A DNA stretch of 64,000 nt from Cerrena zonata (lineage: Eukaryota > Basidiomycota > Agaricomycetes > Polyporales > Cerrenaceae). The translations under genes and the position numbers were made by a program. Where the stretch lies: positions 290,442 through 354,441 of the forward strand of contig JASBNA010000047.1 of assembly GCA_038087015.1 (NCBI GenBank), in the 5' to 3' direction. Positions 8,880-18,247 of the stretch are shown piece by piece (position 1 is the stretch's first letter; each line of letters opens with the position of its first letter). The notes beneath the pieces were generated by a model. The model made no database searches. It was not told the DNA's origin and saw only the letters and a list, made by a program, of their open reading frames with translations.

Positions 8880-10142
8880 ATGCCAACTGCTTTCATTACT
8901 CTTTTAACCAGTGAACCTTACGTAGCTGGTGCGTTAGTACTTGCTCAAACCCTCAAGAATGAGCTTCATACAAAACATAAATTAGCTATATTACTTGATC
9001 CAACCGGGATTTCTCCTAAATCGTTACAATTAATTAAACTGATCTATGATGATATTATTCCAATTGATGATAAGCTAATCAATGGATCCTTAAAAGAAGT
9101 GATTGCGAAATTGGGTAGAGATGAGTTAAATATTACCTTCACTAAAATATTATTATGGAACCAAATACGATATTCCAAATTAGTTTATCTTGATAGTGAT
9201 ACTCTACCATTGAAGAATTTAGATCATTTGTTTGAATTGTATAAAGATACAGAAGCTCATGAAATCGTGGCTAGTCCAGATATTGGCTGGCCAGACATTT
9301 TTAATAGTGGATTATTAATTTTAACCCCAGATGAGCAAATTCATAAAGAATTGGTTCTGTTTTCGGGTGTTCAGGATGCTTCCTTTGATGGTGCTGATCA
9401 AGGTTTGTTGAACGAATTTTTCCATTTAAAACCCAAAGAATCAAATTCAACTTCTAAGAAATGGATCCGTTTACCTTTTGTATACAATGTAACCCCTTCA
9501 GATAATTATCAATACTTACCGGCTTTAACCCGCTTCTTCAAAGATATAAACTTGTTACATTTCATTGGCCGATTCAAACCATGGCATACCAAAGTGAATT
9601 CTTCAACTCTGGAATCGGATTCTAGATTACACGCTTTATGGTGGGAAAAATTTAATAAATACTATACTGAAGAATCCGATCGTATTGGTTTATTGAATAT
9701 CAACCTTGCTCAAGGTGAAGCTCATAAATTAAATTTTGGTAAATTGATCAATTCCTGGGATACTAATGATACTCCGAGTCAACTCATCGAACCCTTTGAT
9801 CAAACCACTTTGGAGGACGATTCCCAGCCTTCAAAAATCTTTCCTTGGGAACATAGAGAAGAAAAGAAACCAACTAGGATTTTCCATAAAGTTAATGAAG
9901 ATACTCCAATTAGAAAACCCCCAATTCTCAAGTCTTCTCGAAAATCAGGAACTTCTACTTCTGCTTCTGCTTCTACTTCTGCTTCTGCTTCTGCTTCTGC
10001 TTCTACCTCTGCCTTGAAAAATAACTATGAGTTTAATACAAATCAAGACAACGACTTTGATCCAGAAAAATCATTGGATGAAATCTCTAAATTACCAATC
10101 AAGTTGTTATCGAAGAAGAGAGAATCCGAATCGAAAAAATGA
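8880..10142 (+). CDS. GLG2: Glycogenin (self-glucosylating initiator of glycogen synthesis)
   Basis: GT8-family glycosyltransferase of 420 residues. The first ATG is at 8880; the open frame extends upstream only to a TTG. Conserved segments: LLTSEPYVAGALVLAQTL at the N-terminus, the metal-binding DSD (105-107) in YLDSDTLPL, NSGLLILTP, FDGADQGLLN, HFIGRFKPWH, and the C-terminal IFPWEHR motif typical of glycogenins. It transfers glucose from UDP-glucose to its own Tyr to prime glycogen. A Thr/Ser-Ala dipeptide repeat (9955-10012) forms a low-complexity linker before a charged tail. Yeast has two glycogenins, so the GLG2 suffix is tentative. Confidence 0.9.
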   Translation: MPTAFITLLTSEPYVAGALVLAQTLKNELHTKHKLAILLDPTGISPKSLQLIKLIYDDIIPIDDKLINGSLKEVIAKLGRDELNITFTKILLWNQIRYSKLVYLDSDTLPLKNLDHLFELYKDTEAHEIVASPDIGWPDIFNSGLLILTPDEQIHKELVLFSGVQDASFDGADQGLLNEFFHLKPKESNSTSKKWIRLPFVYNVTPSDNYQYLPALTRFFKDINLLHFIGRFKPWHTKVNSSTLESDSRLHALWWEKFNKYYTEESDRIGLLNINLAQGEAHKLNFGKLINSWDTNDTPSQLIEPFDQTTLEDDSQPSKIFPWEHREEKKPTRIFHKVNEDTPIRKPPILKSSRKSGTSTSASASTSASASASASTSALKNNYEFNTNQDNDFDPEKSLDEISKLPIKLLSKKRESESKK

Positions 10143-10565
10143 TTCTGAATTCCAACTTCCACCCTCTTACATGTGTTTTTTACTTCCTTCTTTCTTTAGA
10201 TATTCTTTTGCCTTCGTGTTTTAATTATTGTTTTCGACTAATCTTTAATATATAATCTTTATTAAGCAAGTTTTGCAACTAAAATCAGTGTCGTGTATAG
10301 ACAAGTATCAACATCTAATATTGGAATATAACTTGAAATCGGTACTGTCATAAGAGACTAACATCGTACATCTTACGTGCCATAGTCAGATATTCGACTA
10401 CTTTGAAATGGTTATCCACCAATGTATGAGCTTGAAAACTGTGGTGTCTTCTCTGTGTATGTACGGATGTGAATCAATTCCGCCATTTCTTGATAAGAAA
10501 ATTTTCAGATCTATCAAATATTAAAAAGACTTCGTGAAATTAAGAAACCCCATTGCTCGAGTACA
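10143..10565. other. GLG2-DLD1 intergenic region
   Basis: 423 bp with no gene. The left half looks like a T-rich terminator region. The right half is the DLD1 promoter and contains a Rap1-like 12-mer at 10459-10470. Confidence 0.5.
10459..10470 (-). promoter_or_regulatory. Rap1-like motif (ACATCCGTACAT on the minus strand)
   Basis: Read on the minus strand this is ACATCCGTACAT, within the Rap1-type consensus, about 95 bp upstream of DLD1. Inference by motif only. Confidence 0.45.
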
Positions 10566-12266
10566 ATGAAGTCGTTGCTTTCAAGAGGAGCCGTTCCTCG
10601 GGCATTACGTCCTAGAATATCGACTCAGCTCAGAATGAAATCGGTTAAATCGACTCCGGCGAGATCAACTTCTAGTCTTGCGCTATTTGGAGGAATACTT
10701 ATAAGCGGTTTGGCGACTTTTGGTGCTTACAAATTCGGACAACACCAAGCTCTTCTTAATATTCCAGCAGACGTTTTCCCTCAAGGTTCCACCACTAAGC
10801 TCGGTGATATCAGTCCACCTACGTATTGTACTGATGAAGAGCTTTCCACAGCCATTGGTGAAGTTAAAAAAACGATTGGTGGTCATAAAGTATTTAATAC
10901 CCCGGTAGAGATTGAATCTCATGGAACCAGTGAGTTCACCACGCATGCTCCGAAGCCTCATCAACGCCCTAAGTATGTTGTATACCCAGAACTGACAGAA
11001 GACGTTGTTTCAATCATGAAAATCATGTATGAGTATAATGTGCCTGTTGTACCATTCAGTGGAGGAACTTCTTTGGAAGGACATTTTTTCTCTACAAGAA
11101 GTCAATCAGTGGTGGTTGATACCACCAAGATGAAGAAAGTCATTGCAATTCATGAAGATGATTTGGATGCGGTTGTTGAAGCGGGAGTTAATTGGCAAGA
11201 TTTGAATCAGCTTTTAGAACCGCATAATTTAATGTTTGGGCCCGATTGTGGACCGAGTGCCTTGATTGGAGGTATGGTCAGCACCAATGCATCAGGAATA
11301 AATGCAGCAAGATACGGGTCGATGGTATCGAACGTTGTCTCATTGACGGTTGTATTGGCCGATGGTACTGTTATCAAGACCAAACAAAGACCAAGGAAAT
11401 CGAGTGCTGGGTATAACTTGGCTGGATTGATCGTTGGAAGTGAAGGAACCTTAGGGATTGTCACTGAAGCTACGGTTAAACTACACGTAAAACCGGTTAA
11501 GGAAACGGTTTGTGTAGGACAGTTTGCAACCGTTAGTGATGCTACTAATGCCGTGGCTCAGATATACCGTAAGGGATTGAATCCAAACGCTATCGAGCTA
11601 TTAGATAAAGATATGATGCATTGTATTAATTATAGTGGATATTTCACCAGAGAGTGGTTAGAAGTCCCAACTATTTTTTTCAAAATAGGAGGAATTAATG
11701 ATATAGTTGTTAAAGAGCAAGTTAAAGAAATTGAAAAAATCACTTCGAAGAACAATTGCCATGATTTTCTCTATGCCAAAAATGATGAAGAGAAGGAAGA
11801 ATTGTTTTCAGCAAGAAAGAATGCATTTTTCGCTATATTAGACTATGGTAGAAATGAAATTGATCCCAATGTCAGATTGTGGGTAACTGATATGGCAGTT
11901 CCATTATCTAAACTCCCACCAGTTTTAGCTAAATTAGAAAAAATGGTTAGAAATAGTGGGTTACAAAGTATTCTATTAGGACATGTTGGTGATAGTAATA
12001 TTCACTTTGATATATTCTACACTGAGGAAACCAAAAACAAATGTGAAAAGATCATCAACGAAATGATGCTCCTTGGTTTGGCTAATGAAGGAACCTCCAG
12101 TGGTGAACACGGAATCGGTAATGGTAAAAGAAGATATTTAGAATTGGAACTAGGTACCGAAACAGTTGATCTAATGAGAAGAGTCAAATTCGCCTTGGAT
12201 CCTAAAAGAATATTAAACCCCGATAAGATCTTCAAAATAGACCCCGAAGATGACGGTGAGTATTAG
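10566..12266 (+). CDS. DLD1: Mitochondrial D-lactate ferricytochrome c oxidoreductase
   Basis: 566-residue FAD-binding type 4 oxidase that oxidises D-lactate to pyruvate and passes electrons to cytochrome c. The N-terminus is Arg/Ser-rich (presequence), followed by a hydrophobic segment near 40-56 (ALFGGILISGLATFGAY) that would anchor it in the inner membrane. FAD-domain motifs are VVPFSGGTSLEGHF and GLIVGSEGTLGIVTEA. The C-terminal catalytic domain has LGHVGDSNIHF and SGEHGIGNGKRRYL. Codon 143 is CTG (10992-10994), in the position of Ser in the family pattern P-x-S-T-E-E-V. Length matches S. cerevisiae Dld1 closely. Confidence 0.96.
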   Translation: MKSLLSRGAVPRALRPRISTQLRMKSVKSTPARSTSSLALFGGILISGLATFGAYKFGQHQALLNIPADVFPQGSTTKLGDISPPTYCTDEELSTAIGEVKKTIGGHKVFNTPVEIESHGTSEFTTHAPKPHQRPKYVVYPELTEDVVSIMKIMYEYNVPVVPFSGGTSLEGHFFSTRSQSVVVDTTKMKKVIAIHEDDLDAVVEAGVNWQDLNQLLEPHNLMFGPDCGPSALIGGMVSTNASGINAARYGSMVSNVVSLTVVLADGTVIKTKQRPRKSSAGYNLAGLIVGSEGTLGIVTEATVKLHVKPVKETVCVGQFATVSDATNAVAQIYRKGLNPNAIELLDKDMMHCINYSGYFTREWLEVPTIFFKIGGINDIVVKEQVKEIEKITSKNNCHDFLYAKNDEEKEELFSARKNAFFAILDYGRNEIDPNVRLWVTDMAVPLSKLPPVLAKLEKMVRNSGLQSILLGHVGDSNIHFDIFYTEETKNKCEKIINEMMLLGLANEGTSSGEHGIGNGKRRYLELELGTETVDLMRRVKFALDPKRILNPDKIFKIDPEDDGEY

Positions 12267-13668
12267 ATTATGTTTATAGAGATAATATACTTCATTTGAC
12301 TGCAAGTTACCCAAATCGGATATACCTCTAGACAAAGGAAGTGTCTCCATTGTCTTCGGAGAACTCCATCTCCACCTAAAATAAACAACCTGTAGCTAAA
12401 ACAACCTACAAACAACTAGTATCATGAACAATTGATAACAAAATCAGCAGGCCAATGAAAATCGAGTCTCGAAGCTCAATGAATAAGACTTTGTTCGAGT
12501 TCCTGATACTTCTAAGTGCATAAGGGGGGTTGTTTAAATCAAACCCGAGTATCCCCCACCTCAAGTCCCTAACTAACCCCAGAACCTTAATCTGATGAAG
12601 ATCCTTCTCTTCGCATACTGACGAAGATCCTTCTCTTCCCATGTCAGTATCTTGATGTTACGTTGTAAGACGAGAATACTCCCCATTGTGTGATTGTCGT
12701 GTGCACTTAATTTCAATTACATCACCCTTCTCCTTCTCCTTCCAGCTCTTCAGCAGGCCAAGCACCACCCAACGCCATCCGCGTGAGTTCCCAGTGGTGT
12801 ATCGTCCCATCCACTTGAACCCGGTCGAAGAGACTCGAATAGATAAGCAGCTTTGGGTCTTTTAATTAATTAAGATTAACCCAAATTTTAGTCCATTGAG
12901 TAATTTCGGTGAGAAAAAAAAATTAACTTACTGAGAATTATCCGCTTGTTGCTACAACTTCTTCTTCTTCTTCTTCTTATCACTTCCAGAAGACTAGCAT
13001 AGGATCCATTCTAATCCTTTATCTGTATCTTGCGTATTATCTAACCACCTTTGGAATCCAGAAAACCATCCCTTGCTCTCTGTGTTTCATTACGGATTTC
13101 ATTCTTTGATCTTGTCAGATAACACTGAAAATTCCCATCCCAACGATAAAGCTAAATCTGTCTTTGCTTGATTCGTATATCCCGCTTCCCGCTTACCACA
13201 AGTTACTACTTATCGCTGGTACTATATAAGTAGTGTTTATCTCTGGTACTATATAAGTAGTGTCGAACGTGCCTTCTTATCAGTGATTTACATCCCAGCG
13301 CTCATCGCTTCCTTAGTGCTATAAGTGGTTTATAAACTTTCACTGCTGCTACTGCTGCTACTGCTGCTTCAGGTCGCTCCATCGCCTGTCCCTTTCCTTC
13401 TTTCCTTGCTAAGTTGTTGGCCTGGTTGGTTGATCAGTTGTTCAGGCTATTCTTTTTTTTTTGGCTCTTTGTCTTTGTTCGTTTCCGCTTTTATCTTGTC
13501 TGAACCGATTATCAGCACAGAAAAATAAGAGAAACAAAAAAAAAAACTATACTTGCGAGGCCCTCCATTCACGACTTTCTCAGTTTTCACCCCTAATCTT
13601 ATCATCTTATCTGAGATCTCAGTCTGCTTGTTTGTCTTACAACATTGGAATTTTTGGTCCGGCTTATA
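12267..13668. other. Long non-coding interval upstream of the Asn/Ser-rich gene
   Basis: About 1.4 kb without a credible gene. It contains a 15-bp direct repeat (GAAGATCCTTCTCTT at about 12597 and 12623), a CTT trinucleotide run near 12960-12980, a 27-bp tandem duplication holding a TATATAAG box (13210-13263), and a CTG/CTA-type run near 13343-13370. The size suggests a complex promoter or long 5' leader for the gene at 13669. I found no tRNA or known ncRNA signature. Confidence 0.5.
13210..13263. repeat. 27-bp tandem duplication carrying a TATA box
   Basis: Units 13210-13236 and 13237-13263 are identical except for one base, and each contains CTGGTACTATATAAGTAG. The duplicated TATATAAG lies about 400 bp upstream of the ATG at 13669. 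Confidence 0.9.
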
Positions 13669-15066
13669 ATGACCAGTATGTCTTTCGGTACAGACCATAT
13701 AGAATCCAGACTTGATTCGTTGGCAATCAATAATCACTCCAATACAAATAATAATGGTAACGATGAAACTATTTATAATAATAATAATAATAAAACTCCA
13801 GTTATAAGTCCCTCAAGCTCGTTCAATGCCAATATGAAGACGTCTCCTACAAACTCGGGAGGATCCCGTCAATATCAGTACCATAACCTCAAGCCAAAAA
13901 CATCCCTTCTATCGAGTTCGTTGGCTAACGAGCGTAAATCCAATCAAACTATAGGCTTTAACGTGGGCATGGGCTTGGGATTCCTGGCATTGAACAATAA
14001 TAGTAATACGTCTCCATCATCGACAAACTCTAATCACTCGTCCATGTTAACCTCTCCTCTTAATAAAAATACTTTTAGTATAGATGAGGGCTTGAGTGAT
14101 CACCCAGAACCAGAGTTACTTGCCTCTTCTGTTGGTAAAGAAGTCGACGGTAGATTAATACCGTCGTCTTCAACCATATCTTTATTGTCTTTAAATAATA
14201 ATTCGGGAGCTAATAAATCAAATAATGACCAACAGTCTTATCTCCCTTCTCCAAAAGGCGATTTTTCCAACCAACTGCAATTCCATAATCAGATCACCCA
14301 ACATCCTCAACCTCAAGCTTTCATTGATCGTAAAAATTCTTATAATAATATTGCCAGTCGAAATTCCATAACTCATTTAAATCAAATTAGATTACAACCT
14401 TATCAAAAATTTACATCTCCTCCTCCTATACAACAATCTGTTCCCCAGCATCAACAAAATGATTTCATTTCATTTCAACCTCATGATACTTTCTCACAAA
14501 GTATTCCAATCAATAATAAGAGCAATAATCCTCTAATAGTGCCGGACTCTCCTAACTTAGATCCTACTTCTTTGGGAGGCTCCCCTTCCAGATTCTGGCT
14601 ATCATCTCAAACTCCTCCGCGGTCCTTAGCAGGCTCGTTTTCGAGAAATTCCAGAACTCAATTATCTCAAATGCTGCAGCAATTTCACAACCAACCGCAC
14701 AATCAACAAAATCAAATCTACTTTCAACAATTCTACAGAACTCAATCTCCAATGCCTAATTCTAATAATAATGCAAAAAATTTTACTTTCACTGCTAATG
14801 CAAAAGCAATTGATATCGAAAGACAGAACGGTGATGTTTCTCCAAGCCTTAATCCAGTGCAGACTCCTTCTGAAGACCCTCCAATGACTCCGTTATACCT
14901 CAACGCAAATGGCCACGATAGCAAGGCCGAAGCTACTGGTTACTTTGACAGTGTGCGTCTTGAAGCGACTCCATCCAATGATCAAGATGAGAGTAGTAGT
15001 GATGACGAAGTTGAGTCAAACGGCCATTCAGAAACCAAGGTTCGTCCTGATGTCATCATGAATTGA
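13669..15066 (+). CDS. Asn/Ser/Gln-rich protein of unknown function
   Basis: 465 residues from the first in-frame ATG (13669; the open frame before it starts on TTG). Most of the chain is low-complexity Asn, Ser, Gln and Pro and looks disordered. There are many Ser/Thr-Pro sites (SPTNSG, TSPPPI, SPNLDPT, QTPSEDPPMTPL), suggesting control by proline-directed kinases. Two ordered-looking islands stand out: GSPSRFWLSSQTPPRSL near 310 and PPMTPLYLN near 410, either of which may be a short docking motif. The C-terminus is acidic (DQDESSSDDEVESNG). I do not recognise an orthologue. The long, repeat-bearing upstream region implies complex regulation. Confidence 0.75.
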   Translation: MTSMSFGTDHIESRLDSLAINNHSNTNNNGNDETIYNNNNNKTPVISPSSSFNANMKTSPTNSGGSRQYQYHNLKPKTSLLSSSLANERKSNQTIGFNVGMGLGFLALNNNSNTSPSSTNSNHSSMLTSPLNKNTFSIDEGLSDHPEPELLASSVGKEVDGRLIPSSSTISLLSLNNNSGANKSNNDQQSYLPSPKGDFSNQLQFHNQITQHPQPQAFIDRKNSYNNIASRNSITHLNQIRLQPYQKFTSPPPIQQSVPQHQQNDFISFQPHDTFSQSIPINNKSNNPLIVPDSPNLDPTSLGGSPSRFWLSSQTPPRSLAGSFSRNSRTQLSQMLQQFHNQPHNQQNQIYFQQFYRTQSPMPNSNNNAKNFTFTANAKAIDIERQNGDVSPSLNPVQTPSEDPPMTPLYLNANGHDSKAEATGYFDSVRLEATPSNDQDESSSDDEVESNGHSETKVRPDVIMN

Positions 15067-15324
15067 TTGATTTAATGATATTTTTTTATGCTTTTTTTTT
15101 ATTTTTTTATTTTATTTTTTTTTTTTTTTTAACTCTTGAACTCTTATTCTGGTTCTATATTTAATCAACTTCAAAGTTCAATAGTATATGCATTTGTAGC
15201 CTTTACAGAAGATTTTGCAGTATTTTATCACGAGTAGAATGAGATGTCGCACGACTAAAATTGGGATACTGTAAATTTTGAGTTAATGGCAAAATCCACT
15301 AGACCTAACAGTAGATCCTAGATC

Positions 15325-16012
15325 ATGTCAACTTACGAAGGTATGTGGTGATTCTACTTTCTATTCGAGTAATATCGACTAACCGACTACAAAAGACGAC
15401 CATAATATAGCAACTACGACCAATCGTCGTAATAATAATCAACGAAATGGCCGACAACATCAAACGCTTGCATCAGTAATTGATACATTTTTAACATCAG
15501 ATAGCCAAAGTTCTAATGAGCCAGTAAGGGAGGCGTATACAAGTGCGTTGAGGTTAATGAACGATGAAGAAGGTTCATCAATGGCATCAAGATTACTTGA
15601 ACTAATCCAAGATCGATCTGACGAGGATTTTGGGCTTTTCAATAAAGAGGAGGCTGGAGTATCACAAGAGTTCTTGGATTCTTTACCAAGAGTTAAAGTC
15701 AATGATTTAGAAAATAAGGATACAGCTGATTGTTCTATATGTACAAATAGATTTATTGATGACGATTATCCATTGGTTGTTCGTTTACCATGTGATGCAC
15801 AAACTGTTGTTAGTGGGAAAAAGGCTAAAGGTCATATTTTTGATTTGGAATGTATTGCACCTTGGTTGAAAGTGAGTCCTACATGTCCATTATGTAGATT
15901 TGATGTACTTAAGGCGGATAAAAGAAGAAGAGAAAAATTAAAAGAAGAATTGAAAAAAGCACAAGAAGAGGATGAGGAGGAAGAAGACGACGATTGGGAT
16001 GTTTACGGTTAG
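15325..16012 (+). CDS. RING-H2 finger protein, YBR062C-like, one intron
   Basis: Exons 15325-15340 and 15396-16012, with a 55-nt intron (GTATGT donor, GACTAAC branch point, AAAAG acceptor). The product is 210 residues starting MSTYED. The RING begins CSICTNRF, continues through HIFDLECIAPWL and ends CPLCRFD, as expected of an E3 ubiquitin ligase. S. cerevisiae YBR062C also starts MSTYEE, carries an intron near its start and ends in ...DWGMYG; this protein ends DDDWDVYG. A stretch between the second and third metal ligands (DAQTVVSGKKAKG) is longer than in the yeast protein. A Glu/Asp-rich helix precedes the end. The substrate is unknown. Confidence 0.9.
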
Positions 16013-16124
16013 ACTAGATATTAATAAAAGTAAAAAAAAAATCATCATTAATTAAGAATGTTTATATACAGAGGGATGTAGAACGAAGTGAAACAAAAAG
16101 GACTATAAACAAGGATTAATTTTT

Positions 16125-16921
16125 TTATTTCTTTGCATCTTGATCGAAAAATTTCTTAAAATCTTCAGATTTTAATATTTGTTGAACCTTAGCAGATATA
16201 GGATCATCAAGATCAGCATAAGCTTCAGGTAATTTCAAGTCTTCACTGGTTAATTTATCTAATTTATCAACAAAGTCTAATCCTTCTCTAGTATGAATGG
16301 ATGCCTTATATTCAACACCTTCAATTGCGTATTTATTTATGAAGGATAACCATAATTCAATGACTTCTGGATTGGCATCAAATGCAGTTAATTTACATTG
16401 ATAGGTCACTCTATGGAAATTTTCTTTTGATTTAGCTTGAGCAAACGGTGATCTAATAACTGTATATAATCTTCTTTCAGTTTTCAATGGTTGGACATTT
16501 TTACATGGAATACCTAAATAAAATGCAGCTCTTCCAGCAAATTCAGAAGCTCTGGTTAAACTTTCTTGATCAAAACTCTTGAACTTGATTTGAGCTGCTT
16601 GATGCCCATGGGTTTGTGGAAGTGTTATTGGTTTATACTTTAATAACTCAACATTTATCGGCATTGGTCTACCACTTAAAGGATCTATATTTTCACTCGA
16701 TAAGTATTTAGGAGCATACTCAAACTCGTCATTCAATAAGCTCTCTGATATGCTTGTTCTTCTATTTGTTCCAATTGCTTTTTGGCAATATGCTCTTGGG
16801 GTGAATCAAACTTCTTTGCTGATTCGGCTGCCTTGTTACAAAGACCACTGAAACTAGAGAATCCTCGCTTTGGAACGCAGAGTCCCAACATTCTGCTTCT
16901 TGGTAACACGCCTCTTATCAT
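16125..16921 (-). CDS. RSM10: Mitochondrial small ribosomal subunit protein uS10m, interrupted by a frameshift
   Basis: Two overlapping reading frames together encode uS10m. The 5' frame (16921 to about 16740) starts MIRGVLPRSRMLGLCVPKRG, a mitochondrial presequence, and ends TGA after ...EEQAYQRAY. The 3' frame carries the ribosomal core: YLGIPCKNVQPLKTERR, TVIRSPFAQAKSKENF, NPEVIELW and the C-terminal EDFKKFF. No intron signals lie between the frames. One extra T in the mRNA at the TT corresponding to 16738-16739 would give a continuous protein of 265 residues. This is most simply a base missing from the assembly; a recent null allele is possible. It converges with the RING gene. Confidence 0.85.
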
Positions 16922-17217
16922 CTTCACGTCTGTCGCTTAACAATTATATATCAAAAGCCACTGGGTCCTTTGCAGTATCAAAGCTCTACTTTCCATTGAA
17001 CAAATTTTTTCACTGGTTTTTGATATTGATTTTGGTGCACGACTGGGCTTTGGGTCTTTTTTTTTTTTTTTTTTTTGGATTCTCAGTGAGTGCGACAACC
17101 TGCAGGACATGGTGAAATGACTGAAAAATTATTGATTTGAAGATGAGCTAACCATTGGACTTCAAAGAATACCCACTGGACGGCAGTTAACTATCTACAA
17201 CGAGTGGCTCTTGCAGG

Positions 17218-18122
17218 ATGGGGAAATCAAGTAAGGACAAGAGAGATCTTTATTACAGGCGGGCCAAAGAAGAAGGGTGGAGAGCACGTTCAGCATTCAA
17301 GTTACTTCAGTTGAACGATCAATTCCAGCTTTTCAATGGAGTTAAAAGAGTAGTGGACTTGTGTGCAGCTCCAGGGTCATGGTCCCAGGTGTTGAGTCGA
17401 GAATTAAAGGCACCAGAGAACCCAGAGGATGTTAAGATTGTTTCTGTTGACTTGCAACCAATGACTCCAATCGATGGGGTTACAACGATACAAGCAGATA
17501 TCACTCATCCCAAAACTCTACAGAAGATACTTGAAATTTTTGGAGGGGAGCCAGCAGATTTTGTTTGTAGTGATGGTGCACCTGATGTTACTGGTTTACA
17601 TGATTTGGATGAGTATATACAAGCACAATTGATTCTTTCTGCATTACAGTTAACTACTTGTATTTTGAAAGAAGGTGGGACATTTGTGGCCAAAATTTTT
17701 AGGGGTAGAGATATTGACTTATTATACAGTCAGCTCAGTTACTTGTTTGAAAAAGTCATTTGTGCCAAACCAAGATCTTCTAGGGGTACGTCGTTAGAAG
17801 CTTTTGTTGTATGTTTGGGTTATAAACCTAGACCTGGATGGAATCCTCAATTGGAATTAACCAAGTCTACCGAAGAGTTTTTCAAGATGCCGATATTGGT
17901 AAAAGCTATAATCTTGAGTATTTGGATTTGCCAGACCCGGAAGAAAGACTCATTGCAAAGTTTGTTGCATGTGGGGACTTGAACGATGTTGATTCGGATG
18001 CTACGTATACTTTAGATGCAAATTTCAAAAAAATGGCATTAGACCCGGTTCAAATGCCAACTGCTCCTCCTTATAAAAAAGCATTAGAAATGAAAAGAAG
18101 AGGAGAGTTGGTTAGACGTTAG
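17218..18122 (+). CDS. TRM7: tRNA 2'-O-ribose methyltransferase (positions 32 and 34), interrupted by a frameshift
   Basis: SAM-dependent RrmJ/FtsJ-type enzyme that methylates C32 and N34 in anticodon loops. [20 protein letters not shown] opens the protein. [14 protein letters not shown] is the SAM site, and the catalytic Lys/Asp/Lys/Glu residues are in [33 protein letters not shown] and [10 protein letters not shown]. The frame breaks at a T5 run (17878-17882): the first frame reads on to a TGA at 17982. The +1 frame from the same point continues as [19 protein letters not shown]... to [23 protein letters not shown], which is clearly the Trm7 C-terminus. With T6 the protein is 301 residues, close to the 310 of S. 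cerevisiae. Confidence 0.92.
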
Positions 18123-18247
18123 AATATTTTCTGTTTATGTACTTTAGTTTCAGTTCGCTTATTTATTTTTATATATATTTATCTTTATTAACTACATACA
18201 ATTATTAGATATATACTTATGTATTAAGTTACAACAGAAACAACTAT

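Noticed and set aside
12267..13668. Possible ncRNA gene or LTR remnant in the 1.4-kb gap
   Set aside because: No RNase P, SRP, snRNA or tRNA signature and no TG...CA bounded direct repeats with target duplications could be seen.
16733..16745. Programmed frameshifting in RSM10
   Set aside because: Known yeast sites shift +1; here a -1 shift would be needed and no slippery heptamer or stimulator is visible. A missing base is simpler.
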